A stretch of DNA of 64,000 nt, from contig NZ_JAFN01000001.1 of the NCBI RefSeq assembly GCF_000526155.1, positions 4,136,001 to 4,200,000 of the forward strand, given 5' to 3'. Of the stretch, positions 41,222 to 47,742 are shown one piece after another. The first letter of the stretch is position 1; the number at the start of each line of letters is the position of its first letter. This DNA comes from Deferrisoma camini S3R1. Lineage in GTDB: Bacteria > Desulfobacterota > Deferrisomatia > Deferrisomatales > Deferrisomataceae. Both the position numbers and the translations under genes were made by a program. The notes under the pieces were generated by a model. It searched no databases, was not told the origin of the DNA, and was given only the letters and a program-made list of their open reading frames with translations.

Positions 41222-42181
41222 CTACGCGGGAGTGATTTGCAAGAGCGTGTAGTGGGCTCGCTCCATGCCTGTGGCCTCATTGCGAATGACAACCTTTTCA
41301 GCCGCCCCTTTCACTCGTTGCCCAAGGTGGAGGGGGGTGATCATGTCGTGGAAAAGGTCTTGGGCGAAAGTGAGCGAGACCTTTTCACCGGTGTCCAGCA
41401 TGACCTTGACCCGACCCCTGCGTGCCAGTTCGTCCACCACTCCCTCAAACTCGACCCTTTCCGGCTCCCGCTCTTTGAGTGAGTTCAGGATGCTGGTGAT
41501 CCTATGCAGATCAGCCTTGCGTCCTGTCCATTGACGGGCCTCTCCCGCTGGGGTGCGCCAATAGAAGTTGGTCTCGAGGTCCGCCTTGAGTATCGCGTCT
41601 AGTAACTCTCCCAACTCCCGACCCGCTGCGGCTCCGACTTCCGTTGCGCACTCCACTGTTTCCTCAGCCGATTCTGCTTTCAGAACGTCGAACACTCGCT
41701 TGAGGGCCTCCTCGCTGAGGCTGTGACCGAAAAGATCCATCTGGTCTTTTTTGGCGAGTGTCTTGGTGGAGATGACGATTTTGGTCGATCCAGGAGACAC
41801 AGCGGCTAGTCGCAGATCGAGGGTTTCTTTTAGGTCTCTGGGCACAGGGCCGCCACGGGATGACCGGTTAGACCTCATAAAGTGTGCCGTACGCAGCACT
41901 ACCTTGAAAAAGCGAGCTGCGATATTCCCGGCGAGATCGAGCGGAAGCGTTCCCCAAACGGCCTTTTCTCCCTTGAGTTGGATGGTAATGTATTCGTTCC
42001 GCCTGGATTCGAGTTCTTGGCGCAGTTCTGCCTGGAGTTCCGCTAGGTGGCTTTCAAGGCTAGATGCGGAGAGCTGGTAGGCGAAGTCGTCTGGGGCTTC
42101 TTCGAGGTGCAAACGGTCTTTTTCCAGGAGCTTCTCGGCTTCGGAAATTCGTGTGCGGAGCCACTCGACGTTGGTAATCAT
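41222..42181 (-). CDS. Unrecognised partner of the DUF6932-like gene, phage cargo
   Basis: A 319-residue soluble protein whose ATG (42181) overlaps the upstream gene's stop (ATGA), so the two are translationally coupled. Residues about 1-65 are a charged coiled coil (SEAEKLLEKDRLHLEEAP, ESHLAELQAELRQELESRR). The middle has a strand-rich stretch (EYITIQLKGEKAVWGTLPLD, KIVISTKTLAKKDQMDLFG) and a helical region (AAAGRELGELLDAILKADLE). The end (about 235-319) looks like a small beta-barrel (RVKVMLDTGEKVSLTFAQDL, GQRVKGAAEKVVIRNEATG). I do not recognise a family. GC content is lower than that of host genes. A role in defence or exclusion is inferred only from position. Confidence 0.75.
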   Translation of the reverse strand: MITNVEWLRTRISEAEKLLEKDRLHLEEAPDDFAYQLSASSLESHLAELQAELRQELESRRNEYITIQLKGEKAVWGTLPLDLAGNIAARFFKVVLRTAHFMRSNRSSRGGPVPRDLKETLDLRLAAVSPGSTKIVISTKTLAKKDQMDLFGHSLSEEALKRVFDVLKAESAEETVECATEVGAAAGRELGELLDAILKADLETNFYWRTPAGEARQWTGRKADLHRITSILNSLKEREPERVEFEGVVDELARRGRVKVMLDTGEKVSLTFAQDLFHDMITPLHLGQRVKGAAEKVVIRNEATGMERAHYTLLQITPA

Positions 42182-42633
42182 GGCCGCACCTCCAGCCTGG
42201 CGATGCCCTTGGGGGTGTTGTGCCGGTCGAAACCGAACACGCCGCGCCAGTACATCATCAGGTCGTGATTCTCCAGAGGGTAGAAGAACGCATGGCACCC
42301 GAACCGGAGCTTCATCTCTTCTGGATGCATTACAAGCCATCCTAGCAGATTTTTGTCGCGCGGCGAGAGGGCATTCGCCTCTCGCGCGGACGCGCCGATC
42401 GCCAGGTCGACGTCCCCCGGGTACGGCTTCGTTGTGGCATAGGAACCATTGATCCAGACGACCATGGATATGGGCACCGTGAACAAGTGGCCCAGGTATT
42501 TCGTCAAGCCTTCTGTGAGCCGTGCCCGGTGTTCCCGTCCTTCGTTGAACGGGTCGACAAAGACCCGGTGAAGGTCGTCCAGAGCGACATCGTGAAACCC
42601 CGGCGGGAAAAGCGGTGGGTACCCCCCTGGCAT
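42178..42633 (-). CDS. DUF6932-like nucleotidyltransferase, phage cargo
   Basis: A 151-residue protein opening GYPPLFPPGFHDVALDDLHR, typical of the DUF6932 group, followed by a helix and the nucleotidyltransferase core WINGSYATTKPYPGDVDLAI: a GS motif followed by Asp-x-Asp. These are the metal-binding and nucleotide-binding features of minimal nucleotidyltransferases. Similar folds act as antitoxins (MntA), toxins (AbiEii) or defence effectors. Start ATG 42633, preceded by AAAGGAGAGG, is preferred over a start at 42690 that lacks such a site. It precedes and overlaps the 319-residue gene on the same strand. Confidence 0.78.
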   Translation of the reverse strand: MPGGYPPLFPPGFHDVALDDLHRVFVDPFNEGREHRARLTEGLTKYLGHLFTVPISMVVWINGSYATTKPYPGDVDLAIGASAREANALSPRDKNLLGWLVMHPEEMKLRFGCHAFFYPLENHDLMMYWRGVFGFDRHNTPKGIARLEVRP

Positions 42634-42699
42634 AGCCTCTCCTTTCTCGAATGGATGGACTACCTCCTCAGGGCATGGCGTAAGAACCAATCGGCATCG

Positions 42700-43191
42700 T
42701 CAAGGCGCGGCTTTACGCCTCCCCCTCCTCCACTCCCACGGCGGCCTCGGGTCTGGGAGCGACCACAGCCCCCGCTTGGCGGCCCGGGCCTCGGCCTCGA
42801 GGACACCGAGCTCGTGGTCATCCGGGGCATAACGCCTGTACCACCACGCGAGGCCGGCGCGCACGAGCTCCCGATTGAGGCTCCGGCCGTCCGGGAGGAT
42901 CACCTCGGCCACCAGTCGCCCGTACCGGTCCCGACCGTGCTCGATGAGGGTGACGGTCTTCCCGAAGGCGAGTTCCGAGGCGAACTGCTTCGCCCTCTTC
43001 CCGAAAGGCTGCCGGCGCTCCGGGCAGTCGATGCCGTAGAGGCGGACTCGGATCTCCTGCCTGTTGACGAGGATCTTCAGGGTGTCGCCGTCCACTACCC
43101 CCACTACCAGCCCCTGGAGGGAGGCCGCGAGGGCAAATAGAGGGAGAAGAACGAGGGCGGCCGCCGTTCTTCTCAAGGGGTCAAGTCCCAA
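42700..43191 (-). CDS. Exported thermonuclease (SNase-like)
   Basis: A 163-residue staphylococcal nuclease-fold protein with a signal peptide (RTAAALVLLPLFALAASL). Motifs are VVDGDTLKILVNRQEIRVRL with the calcium-binding Asp, YGIDCPER, FASELAFGKTVTL and DRYGRLVAEVILPDGRSLN, including the active Arg and Glu region. The C-terminus LEAEARAAKRGLWSLPDP is conserved in the family and repeated in the relic at 38585. Likely degrades extracellular or periplasmic DNA or RNA; in a prophage it may act in lysogenic conversion. Confidence 0.9.
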   Translation of the reverse strand: MGLDPLRRTAAALVLLPLFALAASLQGLVVGVVDGDTLKILVNRQEIRVRLYGIDCPERRQPFGKRAKQFASELAFGKTVTLIEHGRDRYGRLVAEVILPDGRSLNRELVRAGLAWWYRRYAPDDHELGVLEAEARAAKRGLWSLPDPRPPWEWRRGRRKAAP

Positions 43192-43627
43192 GGTGCCGCA
43201 CGGCGACCCTGGCCTCTAGCGAATTCGGGTGCCGCCGGAGGAGTTCCCGATAAAGCACGTCCGCCTTATTCTTGTCGCCGTCCCGCCTAGCCTCTGAAGC
43301 GAGGTGGAGGAGTTCCTCTGGTTTTGCGTTTTTCAATTCTGCTAGAAAGGGTGGCGGTTCTTCGGACGGCTTGGCAGGCTCTGACTCTCGCGCTCGTGGT
43401 TGTACGAGATCCGCCTGACATTTGGGACACCGGATCGCCTCTGGGTGAATCTTGCTTCTGCAGTAAGGACACCGTTTGCCCCCTGCGAACAGGGCGATCA
43501 GGAGCCCAAATGGTCCGAGAAAGACCCCCCCAATGAAACCAAGGAATGCGCTCCCACCTCTCGATGATGCAATGAGTGCTGAACAAACCCCGAAAAGAAT
43601 CCAAATGACAAACGCGCCAGTGAACAT
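43181..43627 (-). CDS. Membrane protein with zinc ribbon and TPR-like tail
   Basis: A 148-residue protein: two hydrophobic segments (IWILFGVCSALIASSRGG and FIGGVFLGPFGLLIALFAGG), a zinc ribbon (CPYCRSKIHPEAIRCPKCQ) and a C-terminal helical repeat (KPEELLHLASEARRDGDKNKADVLYRELLRRHP). I choose ATG 43627 with GGAGG about eight bases upstream rather than TTG 43633. It lies between nuclease and repressor in the lysogeny block, so it may be expressed from the prophage; the function is unknown. Confidence 0.75.
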   Translation of the reverse strand: MFTGAFVIWILFGVCSALIASSRGGSAFLGFIGGVFLGPFGLLIALFAGGKRCPYCRSKIHPEAIRCPKCQADLVQPRARESEPAKPSEEPPPFLAELKNAKPEELLHLASEARRDGDKNKADVLYRELLRRHPNSLEARVAVRHLGT

Positions 43628-43645
43628 TGCCAACCCCCTCCGTGC

Positions 43646-44293
43646 TTAGGCTAGCTTCCTCGCCATCCAAACCGCCTGTCCAATCACCCGGAATCCGGGT
43701 GCCCCCTCCTTGATCACCTCCTTTCCGTAGCGGGGGTTGTCGCTGATGATCTCGATGCCGCCGCCCAGGGCCGGATGCAGCCGTTTTACCAGCAGCCTGT
43801 CGTCGATTCCGATGGCGTAGAGCTTCCCAGGCCGCAACTCCCGTTTGCCCTGGTGGATCATGATCACGTCGTTCTCGTAGAGCGTGGGCTCCATACTGTC
43901 ACCCTCCACCCGCATGAGCACGAGCTGGCGGGCCGGGCCGATTTGCTTGAGCCACTCTGTCCGGAAATGCAACCACGTTTCCACGCCCTCGTCAATCACC
44001 ACCGACCCGCCGCCACCGGCGAGCTTGGGTTTCACCAGTGGGATGGGGGTGTAGGTGTCGGAGGAAACCACACCTTCTGATTTGCCTTCCGGTTCGATGA
44101 TGTAGTCCTCCAGATCAAATGACACATCACAAACCTTCGCCACCCGCCTGAGAAGCTCCGCCTTTGGCGACGTTTCTCCGCGCTCGTACCGCTGGATGGT
44201 CGGAAGAGAAACCCCTACCAATCGGGCGAATTCTGACTGGCTCATCCCCATTTTCTTGCGAACCGCTCGCAACTGCTCACCGATAGTCGCCAT
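43646..44293 (-). CDS. Phage CI-like repressor, S24/LexA-type
   Basis: A 215-residue repressor. Residues 1-70 are an XRE DNA-binding domain (MSQSEFARLVGVSLPTIQRYERGE); after a linker comes the peptidase S24 domain with Ser in MRVEGDSMEPTLYENDVIM and the Lys in DRLLVKRLHPALGGGIEII. A possible self-cleavage Ala-Gly lies in PKLAGGGGS. It should hold the divergent early promoter silent and be inactivated by RecA during DNA damage. Start ATG 44293 follows GGAGGG. A broken copy of the same gene is in the relic at 39325-39520. Confidence 0.93.
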   Translation of the reverse strand: MATIGEQLRAVRKKMGMSQSEFARLVGVSLPTIQRYERGETSPKAELLRRVAKVCDVSFDLEDYIIEPEGKSEGVVSSDTYTPIPLVKPKLAGGGGSVVIDEGVETWLHFRTEWLKQIGPARQLVLMRVEGDSMEPTLYENDVIMIHQGKRELRPGKLYAIGIDDRLLVKRLHPALGGGIEIISDNPRYGKEVIKEGAPGFRVIGQAVWMARKLA

Positions 44294-44335
44294 GCTGGCC
44301 CTCCGGGAAAAAAACGCCAGGCATCGTTTTTGATG

Positions 44336-44364
44336 TTGACGATGCATCATGTTTGATCTATCAT
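44336..44364 (+). promoter_or_regulatory. Rightward early promoter and operator
   Basis: TTGACG (44336-44341) and TATCAT (44359-44364) are 17 bases apart and drive the early operon starting at 44424. The spacer is packed with related GATG/CATC half-sites, including the 8-bp palindrome GATGCATC (44341-44348) and TTTGATC, and more lie leftward (GCATCG, TTTGATG). This is the expected operator for the repressor and the Cro-like protein. Confidence 0.75.
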
Positions 44365-44423
44365 TCCCACATCCCGCCGCCCGCTGGCGGGAGCACAGGT
44401 TACCACAGGACCGGAGGGATGGA

Positions 44424-44639
44424 ATGGACAAGAGGGAGATCTACCTGGAGCTGATGCGCAGGGGGGTGACGGCGGAGCAGATCGCGGTGGAGGTGGGGTG
44501 CGATTCGTCGGTGGTGCAGCGGATCATCCGCCTGGGCCGACCGGGTCGCCCCGGCACGAAGGGGCATGCTGCGGCCCACCGGATCGCGGAGGTGATCGAG
44601 CGCCCCTTCGACGAGGTGTGGGGGAAGGAGGCGGCGTGA
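44424..44639 (+). CDS. Small Cro-like DNA-binding protein
   Basis: A 71-residue protein, first gene of the rightward early operon and divergent from the repressor. IYLELMRRGVTAEQIAVEVG, then DSSVVQRIIRLGRPGRP, reads as a helix-turn-helix of the resolvase/Ner kind; the C-terminus AAAHRIAEVIERPFDEVWG resembles the end of phage Ner/Cro regulators. Position suggests it competes with the repressor at the operator. Start ATG 44424 with GGAGGG upstream. The family assignment is moderate. Confidence 0.7.
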   Translation: MDKREIYLELMRRGVTAEQIAVEVGCDSSVVQRIIRLGRPGRPGTKGHAAAHRIAEVIERPFDEVWGKEAA

Positions 44640-44830
44640 TGAGCGCAGACCACACCACCATCCACGTCCGGGTTCACCCGGAGGTGAAAGAGACGCTGGA
44701 TAGGCTGTCGGCCAACCTGGAGCAGATGAACGACCTGCTCAGGGAGAACCAGCGCCTACTTGCCGAGTGCCTGAAGGGCGCGCTTTGGGTCACGGACCGT
44801 AGGGGAGAGGCCCAGGGCGGAGGGATGTGA
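44639..44830 (+). CDS. Small early phage protein with RLSANLE motif
   Basis: A 63-residue protein overlapping both neighbours by short ATGA/TGATG junctions. It begins TTIHVRVHPEVKETLDRLSANLEQM and continues with a second helix. The first 30 residues are similar to the start of the following gene (TYRLNLDPETRKAMNRLSANLERV), so the two are tandem paralogues. The pattern of one strand followed by helices resembles ribbon-helix-helix or coiled-coil small proteins. Function unknown. Confidence 0.6.
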   Translation: MSADHTTIHVRVHPEVKETLDRLSANLEQMNDLLRENQRLLAECLKGALWVTDRRGEAQGGGM

Positions 44831-45297
44831 TGAACGAAAACCGTACGTATCGCCTCAACCTCGATCCAGAGACCAGGAAGGCGATGAATCGCCTCTCGGC
44901 CAACCTGGAACGGGTAGCCCCAGGGGTCCTTGCACGAATCCCAGGCTCATTGATCGTGGCGCTGGCTGTGTTCGTGTTTTTGGCCGCGGATGCCTTTTTG
45001 AAGCGCTCGGTGGATTACCCCCTCATCGATCGGGGTCTCATCACCATCAATTCGAAGCTGTACGTGAAACTTGACGACAGCCTGCTTGAGGCGGTGTGCC
45101 AACCAGCCGGCTATGAAGCCGAGCAAGGCCGCGTCCAGTTCGTCCCGGAGGGCCAGATGGATGAGGGTGAGGTTCTCGACGTTGAAGTCGAGAAACCGGC
45201 GCTCGATCGGCGGCGGGGAGAGAAAGACGACGCCCTCAGGGGCGGTGGCGCGGAGAACGGCATAGAGCGACGGGTTGGCGGTCTCGATGCGGATTGA
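44830..45297 (+). CDS. Small protein with one membrane segment; 3' part doubtful
   Basis: The first 55 codons look real: a start coupled to the previous gene (TGATG), a paralogous RLSANLERV segment and a transmembrane helix (GSLIVALAVFVFLAADAFL). Beyond about 45000 the frame runs antisense to a convincing minus-strand gene (44947-45306) and the translated sequence loses protein character. Either the gene continues as an overlapping frame or the original stop was lost at a mosaic junction. I trust only the first third. Confidence 0.35.
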   Translation: MNENRTYRLNLDPETRKAMNRLSANLERVAPGVLARIPGSLIVALAVFVFLAADAFLKRSVDYPLIDRGLITINSKLYVKLDDSLLEAVCQPAGYEAEQGRVQFVPEGQMDEGEVLDVEVEKPALDRRRGEKDDALRGGGAENGIERRVGGLDAD

Positions 45298-45306
45298 AAC
45301 GGGCAT
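44947..45306 (-). CDS. Antisense-embedded gene in the early region, function unknown
   Basis: A 119-residue protein with a strong ribosome site (AAGGAGGAG, seven bases before ATG 45306) and convincing composition: VSIRIETANPSLYAVLRATA, FLDFNVENLTLIHLALRDEL, a hydrophobic helix AALLGFIAGWLAHRLK, then FHVQLRIDGDETPIDEGVI. I do not recognise the family. It is the only leftward gene to the right of the repressor and is flanked by rightward early genes, so it could be expressed when the early operon is silent, as lysogenic conversion genes are. The last 15 residues look less natural. Confidence 0.62.
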   Translation of the reverse strand: MPVSIRIETANPSLYAVLRATAPEGVVFLSPPPIERRFLDFNVENLTLIHLALRDELDAALLGFIAGWLAHRLKQAVVKFHVQLRIDGDETPIDEGVIHRALQKGIRGQKHEHSQRHDQ

Positions 45307-45390
45307 GGTTCGCTCCTCCTTGGGTGAAACGGGTTACGAGGCCGGGCCCAAAGTAGCCCAGGGAGGGGCCTTCGAGAAGGAGGCGGCGTG

Positions 45391-45591
45391 ATGGAGAGGT
45401 TCATCCGGCCGAAGGCGTTGGCGGAGCTGTTGGGGATCGGCAAGAGCAAACTCTACGAGATGGTGCGAGACGGCGAACTCCCCCGGCCCTGCGTGTTGTC
45501 GCGAGACCGGAACGGACACCCGCGCATCGTCGGGTGGTGGGAAGGGGATCTTGAGGAGTTCCGGGAGCGCACCAGGAAGGAGGCTGTGTGA
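45391..45591 (+). CDS. AlpA-like excisionase/regulator
   Basis: A 66-residue winged-helix protein of the AlpA/MerR-like family: ERFIRPKALAELLGIGKSKL, YEMVRDGELPRP, then GWWEGDLEEFRER. Such proteins act as excisionases or transcription activators for phage and island integrases. Start ATG 45391 with AAGGAGG seven bases upstream. It resumes the rightward early operon after the antisense gene and overlaps the next small gene by one base. Confidence 0.78.
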   Translation: MERFIRPKALAELLGIGKSKLYEMVRDGELPRPCVLSRDRNGHPRIVGWWEGDLEEFRERTRKEAV

Positions 45592-45761
45592 TGGGAGACG
45601 TGATCCGGATCCACGACTCGTCAGTGGACCGGCGCCCCGGGATGGAGGCCGCGGCGGAGTACCTGGGCCGGCCCCGGCGGCGGGTCCCAGGGTGGGCGGT
45701 GGTGGTGCTGGGGGCGCTGGCCCTGGCGGACGCCTGGCTCCTGTGGGTGGTGACGCGATGA
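45591..45761 (+). CDS. Small single-span membrane protein (56 aa)
   Basis: ATG 45591 overlaps the AlpA-like stop by one base. The product has a polar N-terminal half (VIRIHDSSVDRRPGMEAAAE, YLGRPRRRVPG) and a C-terminal transmembrane helix (WAVVVLGALALADAWLLWVV). It ends four bases into the next gene. Short coupled membrane proteins of this sort are common in phage early operons. Function unknown. Confidence 0.6.
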   Translation: MGDVIRIHDSSVDRRPGMEAAAEYLGRPRRRVPGWAVVVLGALALADAWLLWVVTR

Positions 45762-45982
45762 TGGCGCTCACGGCAGCGGAGGCCAATGCGCGGATCGAAT
45801 CCTGGGCGCGGCACGGGCTCGTGCTCTGGAACGATCTCGAGACGAAGAGCACTCACGCCAGCCGCGTGTGCCCGGAATGCCTCGGCGGCGTGCGCGTGGT
45901 GTCCCTGGGCTACCGGTGCGCCCGGGGCTGCGGGTGGGAGCACCTGCGCAGCGATAGCGACAGCGACCACCAAGACCACTGA
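45758..45982 (+). CDS. Small zinc-ribbon-like phage protein (74 aa)
   Basis: Starts at ATG 45758 (or the second ATG at 45761), overlapping the previous stop. An N-terminal helix (TAAEANARIESWARHGLV) is followed by two Cys pairs, CPECLGG and CARGCGW, spaced as a zinc ribbon. The C-terminus is SDSDSDHQDH, polar and His/Asp-rich. No homologue is recognised. Confidence 0.62.
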   Translation: MMALTAAEANARIESWARHGLVLWNDLETKSTHASRVCPECLGGVRVVSLGYRCARGCGWEHLRSDSDSDHQDH

Positions 45983-46003
45983 CCAACAACGGGAGGACCC
46001 GAC

Positions 46004-46309
46004 ATGACCGTGACCGAACTGCTCCGACACGCAGCCGACCAAATCGAGGCCCTTGGCCTCAGCGACGACGACATTGTGGGTGGCACGTGGATGCGTAACG
46101 GCGCCATGGGAGAGCCCAAGGCCCACATCCAGCTCTGGCCCGAGGCCTGGATGCGCATCAAGCCCCAGGCGGCCTGGTGGGAATGGCGTCGCGACATGCA
46201 GACGGGCAAGCACTACCACTGCACCGCGTTTCTGGGCCACGGGCTCTACGCCACCGTGGTGCTCGACCAGAAGCCCAAGGCCGACGGCAGCGTTCGTCGA
46301 GCCGCATGA
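46004..46309 (+). CDS. Hypothetical phage protein (101 aa)
   Basis: ATG 46004 follows GGGAGG. The protein starts with a helix (VTELLRHAADQIEALGLSDD) and continues with a Trp-rich beta region (LWPEAWMRIKPQAAWWEWRR, HYHCTAFLGHGLYATVVLDQ). I do not recognise a family. Codon use and spacing fit the early operon. Confidence 0.65.
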   Translation: MTVTELLRHAADQIEALGLSDDDIVGGTWMRNGAMGEPKAHIQLWPEAWMRIKPQAAWWEWRRDMQTGKHYHCTAFLGHGLYATVVLDQKPKADGSVRRAA

Positions 46310-46320
46310 GGAGGTGAGCC

Positions 46321-46740
46321 ATGGCATGGGTGTACGTACCACCGACCGAGCGAGACCTGGCCGAGGCCGCTATGCTCGACCGCGCCGCCGAGCACCTGCG
46401 TGCCGCCGTGCGCGAGCTCGATGGCACCTTCAGCGGCGCCAAAGCGTTCGCCAGGCGCGCCCTGCACGAGGCCGAGGCCCGAGCCGCCAAGCTCCGCCGC
46501 GGCCCCGAGCGCTGGGTGCAAGACGAGGCCAGGCAGGCCCCGGCTGAACCAGAGAGCTGCTCGCGGTGTGGCAAACCTGGACCGTTCCGGCTGATCGAGA
46601 TCCAAGGCGTGCCCGCCTGGTACCACCAACCTCCAAACGGATGCTGCGGGAGCTTTGCCGCGACCGATGAGCCGATCCCCGAGACCTACGGCGGCACATA
46701 CCGCACGCAGACGGCATTCGGAACGAGAACAGGCGATTGA
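46321..46740 (+). CDS. Hypothetical phage protein with Cys pairs (139 aa)
   Basis: ATG 46321 follows GAGGTGA. Residues about 9-65 are a long amphipathic helix (DLAEAAMLDRAAEHLRAAVR, FARRALHEAEARAAKLRRG); the rest holds CSRCGKPGPFRL and CCGSF, a possible zinc-binding module. It is the last gene before a terminator. Function unknown. Confidence 0.62.
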   Translation: MAWVYVPPTERDLAEAAMLDRAAEHLRAAVRELDGTFSGAKAFARRALHEAEARAAKLRRGPERWVQDEARQAPAEPESCSRCGKPGPFRLIEIQGVPAWYHQPPNGCCGSFAATDEPIPETYGGTYRTQTAFGTRTGD

Positions 46741-46751
46741 GCCCCCTCGTT

Positions 46752-46795
46752 GCCCGGGGCAGGGTTTTCCTCCTTTCCCCTCCCCGGGCCTTTTT
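46752..46795 (+). terminator. Rho-independent terminator in the early region
   Basis: GCCCGGGG (46752-46759) and CCCCGGGC (46782-46789) form an 8-bp stem followed by CTTTTT. It separates the small early genes from the recombination/SSB group. A consensus TTGACA overlaps the end of the T-run (46794-46799), but no convincing -10 box follows. Confidence 0.75.
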
Positions 46796-46844
46796 GACAA
46801 CCGCCAGGGCAACGAGGCCCTGGATCCAGCGACAGGAGGCACCA

Positions 46845-47588
46845 ATGCAGACGGCAGAGAAGGCCACAGACCTCGTGGTGATCGACAACCAAAGGGCGCT
46901 TCCGGCCGTGCAGACGCGGCTTGCGACCGATGCGGCCGGCGCGTGCAAGGAGATCGTGATCCGGACGGCGCAGCAGATCAGCGGGCGCAAGTACGTCCGA
47001 GTGGAGGGCTGGCAGGCCATCGCCAACGCCTTCGGGTGCGTGGCGAGCGCCCGGGACGTGGAGCGCGTGGAGGGCGGATACCGGGCCATCGGCGAGGTCC
47101 GGCGCATCGCCGACGGCATGGTGATCGCGACCGCCGAAGGATTCGTCGGCGATGACGAAAAGCTCTGGGCCAAGCGGCCCGAGTACGCCCGCCGGGCCAT
47201 GGCGCAGACCCGGGCGATCTCCCGAGCCTGCCGGAGCGCGTTCGCGTTCGTCGTGGTGCTCATGGACGCGGGGCTGGAGACAACGCCCGCCGAGGAGATG
47301 GTGGGGGTGGAGATCGTGGACGATTCTCCACGGCCCAACAAGACCCCGTCGAAAAAGCCCTCCACAAAGAAGAACGCCACGTCCGACCCCGTGGAGACCG
47401 TGCGCGCCCTGGCTCGGGAGCAGGGCCTCACCGACTCCGACCTACTGGACTACGTACGCGCCGCCCCGGGCGAGACCTTGGCCGACCTCGGCACCGAGGC
47501 CCTCCGGGAGCTCTACCGCGATCTCAAGGCCGGCGCAGTTCCAAAAATGGAAGACGTGAAGGATGAGCCGGCCAAGGCCGCAGTGTAG
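46845..47588 (+). CDS. Phage protein of an SSB-linked family, possible recombination role
   Basis: A 247-residue protein. The core (about 30-150) contains IRTAQQISGRKYVRVEGWQA, IANAFGCVASAR, a beta segment with YRAIGEVRRIADGMVIATAE and EYARRAMAQTRAISRACRSA, then FAFVVVLMDAGLETTPAEEM. This arrangement is common to uncharacterised phage proteins and recalls single-strand annealing or replication factors, but I cannot name it. The C-terminal 90 residues are a Lys-rich linker and a helical domain. The ssb gene follows directly, which supports a role in DNA metabolism. Confidence 0.7.
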   Translation: MQTAEKATDLVVIDNQRALPAVQTRLATDAAGACKEIVIRTAQQISGRKYVRVEGWQAIANAFGCVASARDVERVEGGYRAIGEVRRIADGMVIATAEGFVGDDEKLWAKRPEYARRAMAQTRAISRACRSAFAFVVVLMDAGLETTPAEEMVGVEIVDDSPRPNKTPSKKPSTKKNATSDPVETVRALAREQGLTDSDLLDYVRAAPGETLADLGTEALRELYRDLKAGAVPKMEDVKDEPAKAAV

Positions 47589-47742
47589 CACGTGCCAATA
47601 CGCGGCATGGCGGGGTTGGGTGATGCGCTGCCGCAAGGCCACGGCAGACGTGGAGCCCACCCGCCCCGCCTGTAGGCACTACTGGGACCTCGAAGAGAAG
47701 CGTTACCCCCTGCGGGAGAAAGACCATGCCGAGCATCAATAG
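47563..47742 (+). CDS. Small Cys-rich protein between the recombination gene and ssb (59 aa)
   Basis: ATG 47563 lies inside the end of the preceding gene in another frame, and the TAG at 47740-47742 lies inside the start of ssb, so it is overlapped on both sides. The product contains CSTCQYAAWRGWVMRCRKAT, RPACRHYWDLEEKRYPLRE: four cysteines in a CxxC...C...C pattern, likely metal binding. Similar Cys-rich micro-proteins are frequent in phage early operons. No family is recognised. Confidence 0.6.
   Translation: MSRPRPQCSTCQYAAWRGWVMRCRKATADVEPTRPACRHYWDLEEKRYPLREKDHAEHQ

Noticed and set aside
45334-45852. Minus-strand 172-codon frame opposite the AlpA-like and small membrane genes
   Set aside because: It is the antisense of well-supported rightward genes, with low-complexity Pro/Ser/Arg content typical of GC-rich shadow frames.
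46794-46822. A sigma-70 promoter starting at the perfect TTGACA after the early terminator
   Set aside because: The -35 word is perfect but at 16-18 bases there is no -10-like sequence (GCCCTG region), so I do not call a promoter.
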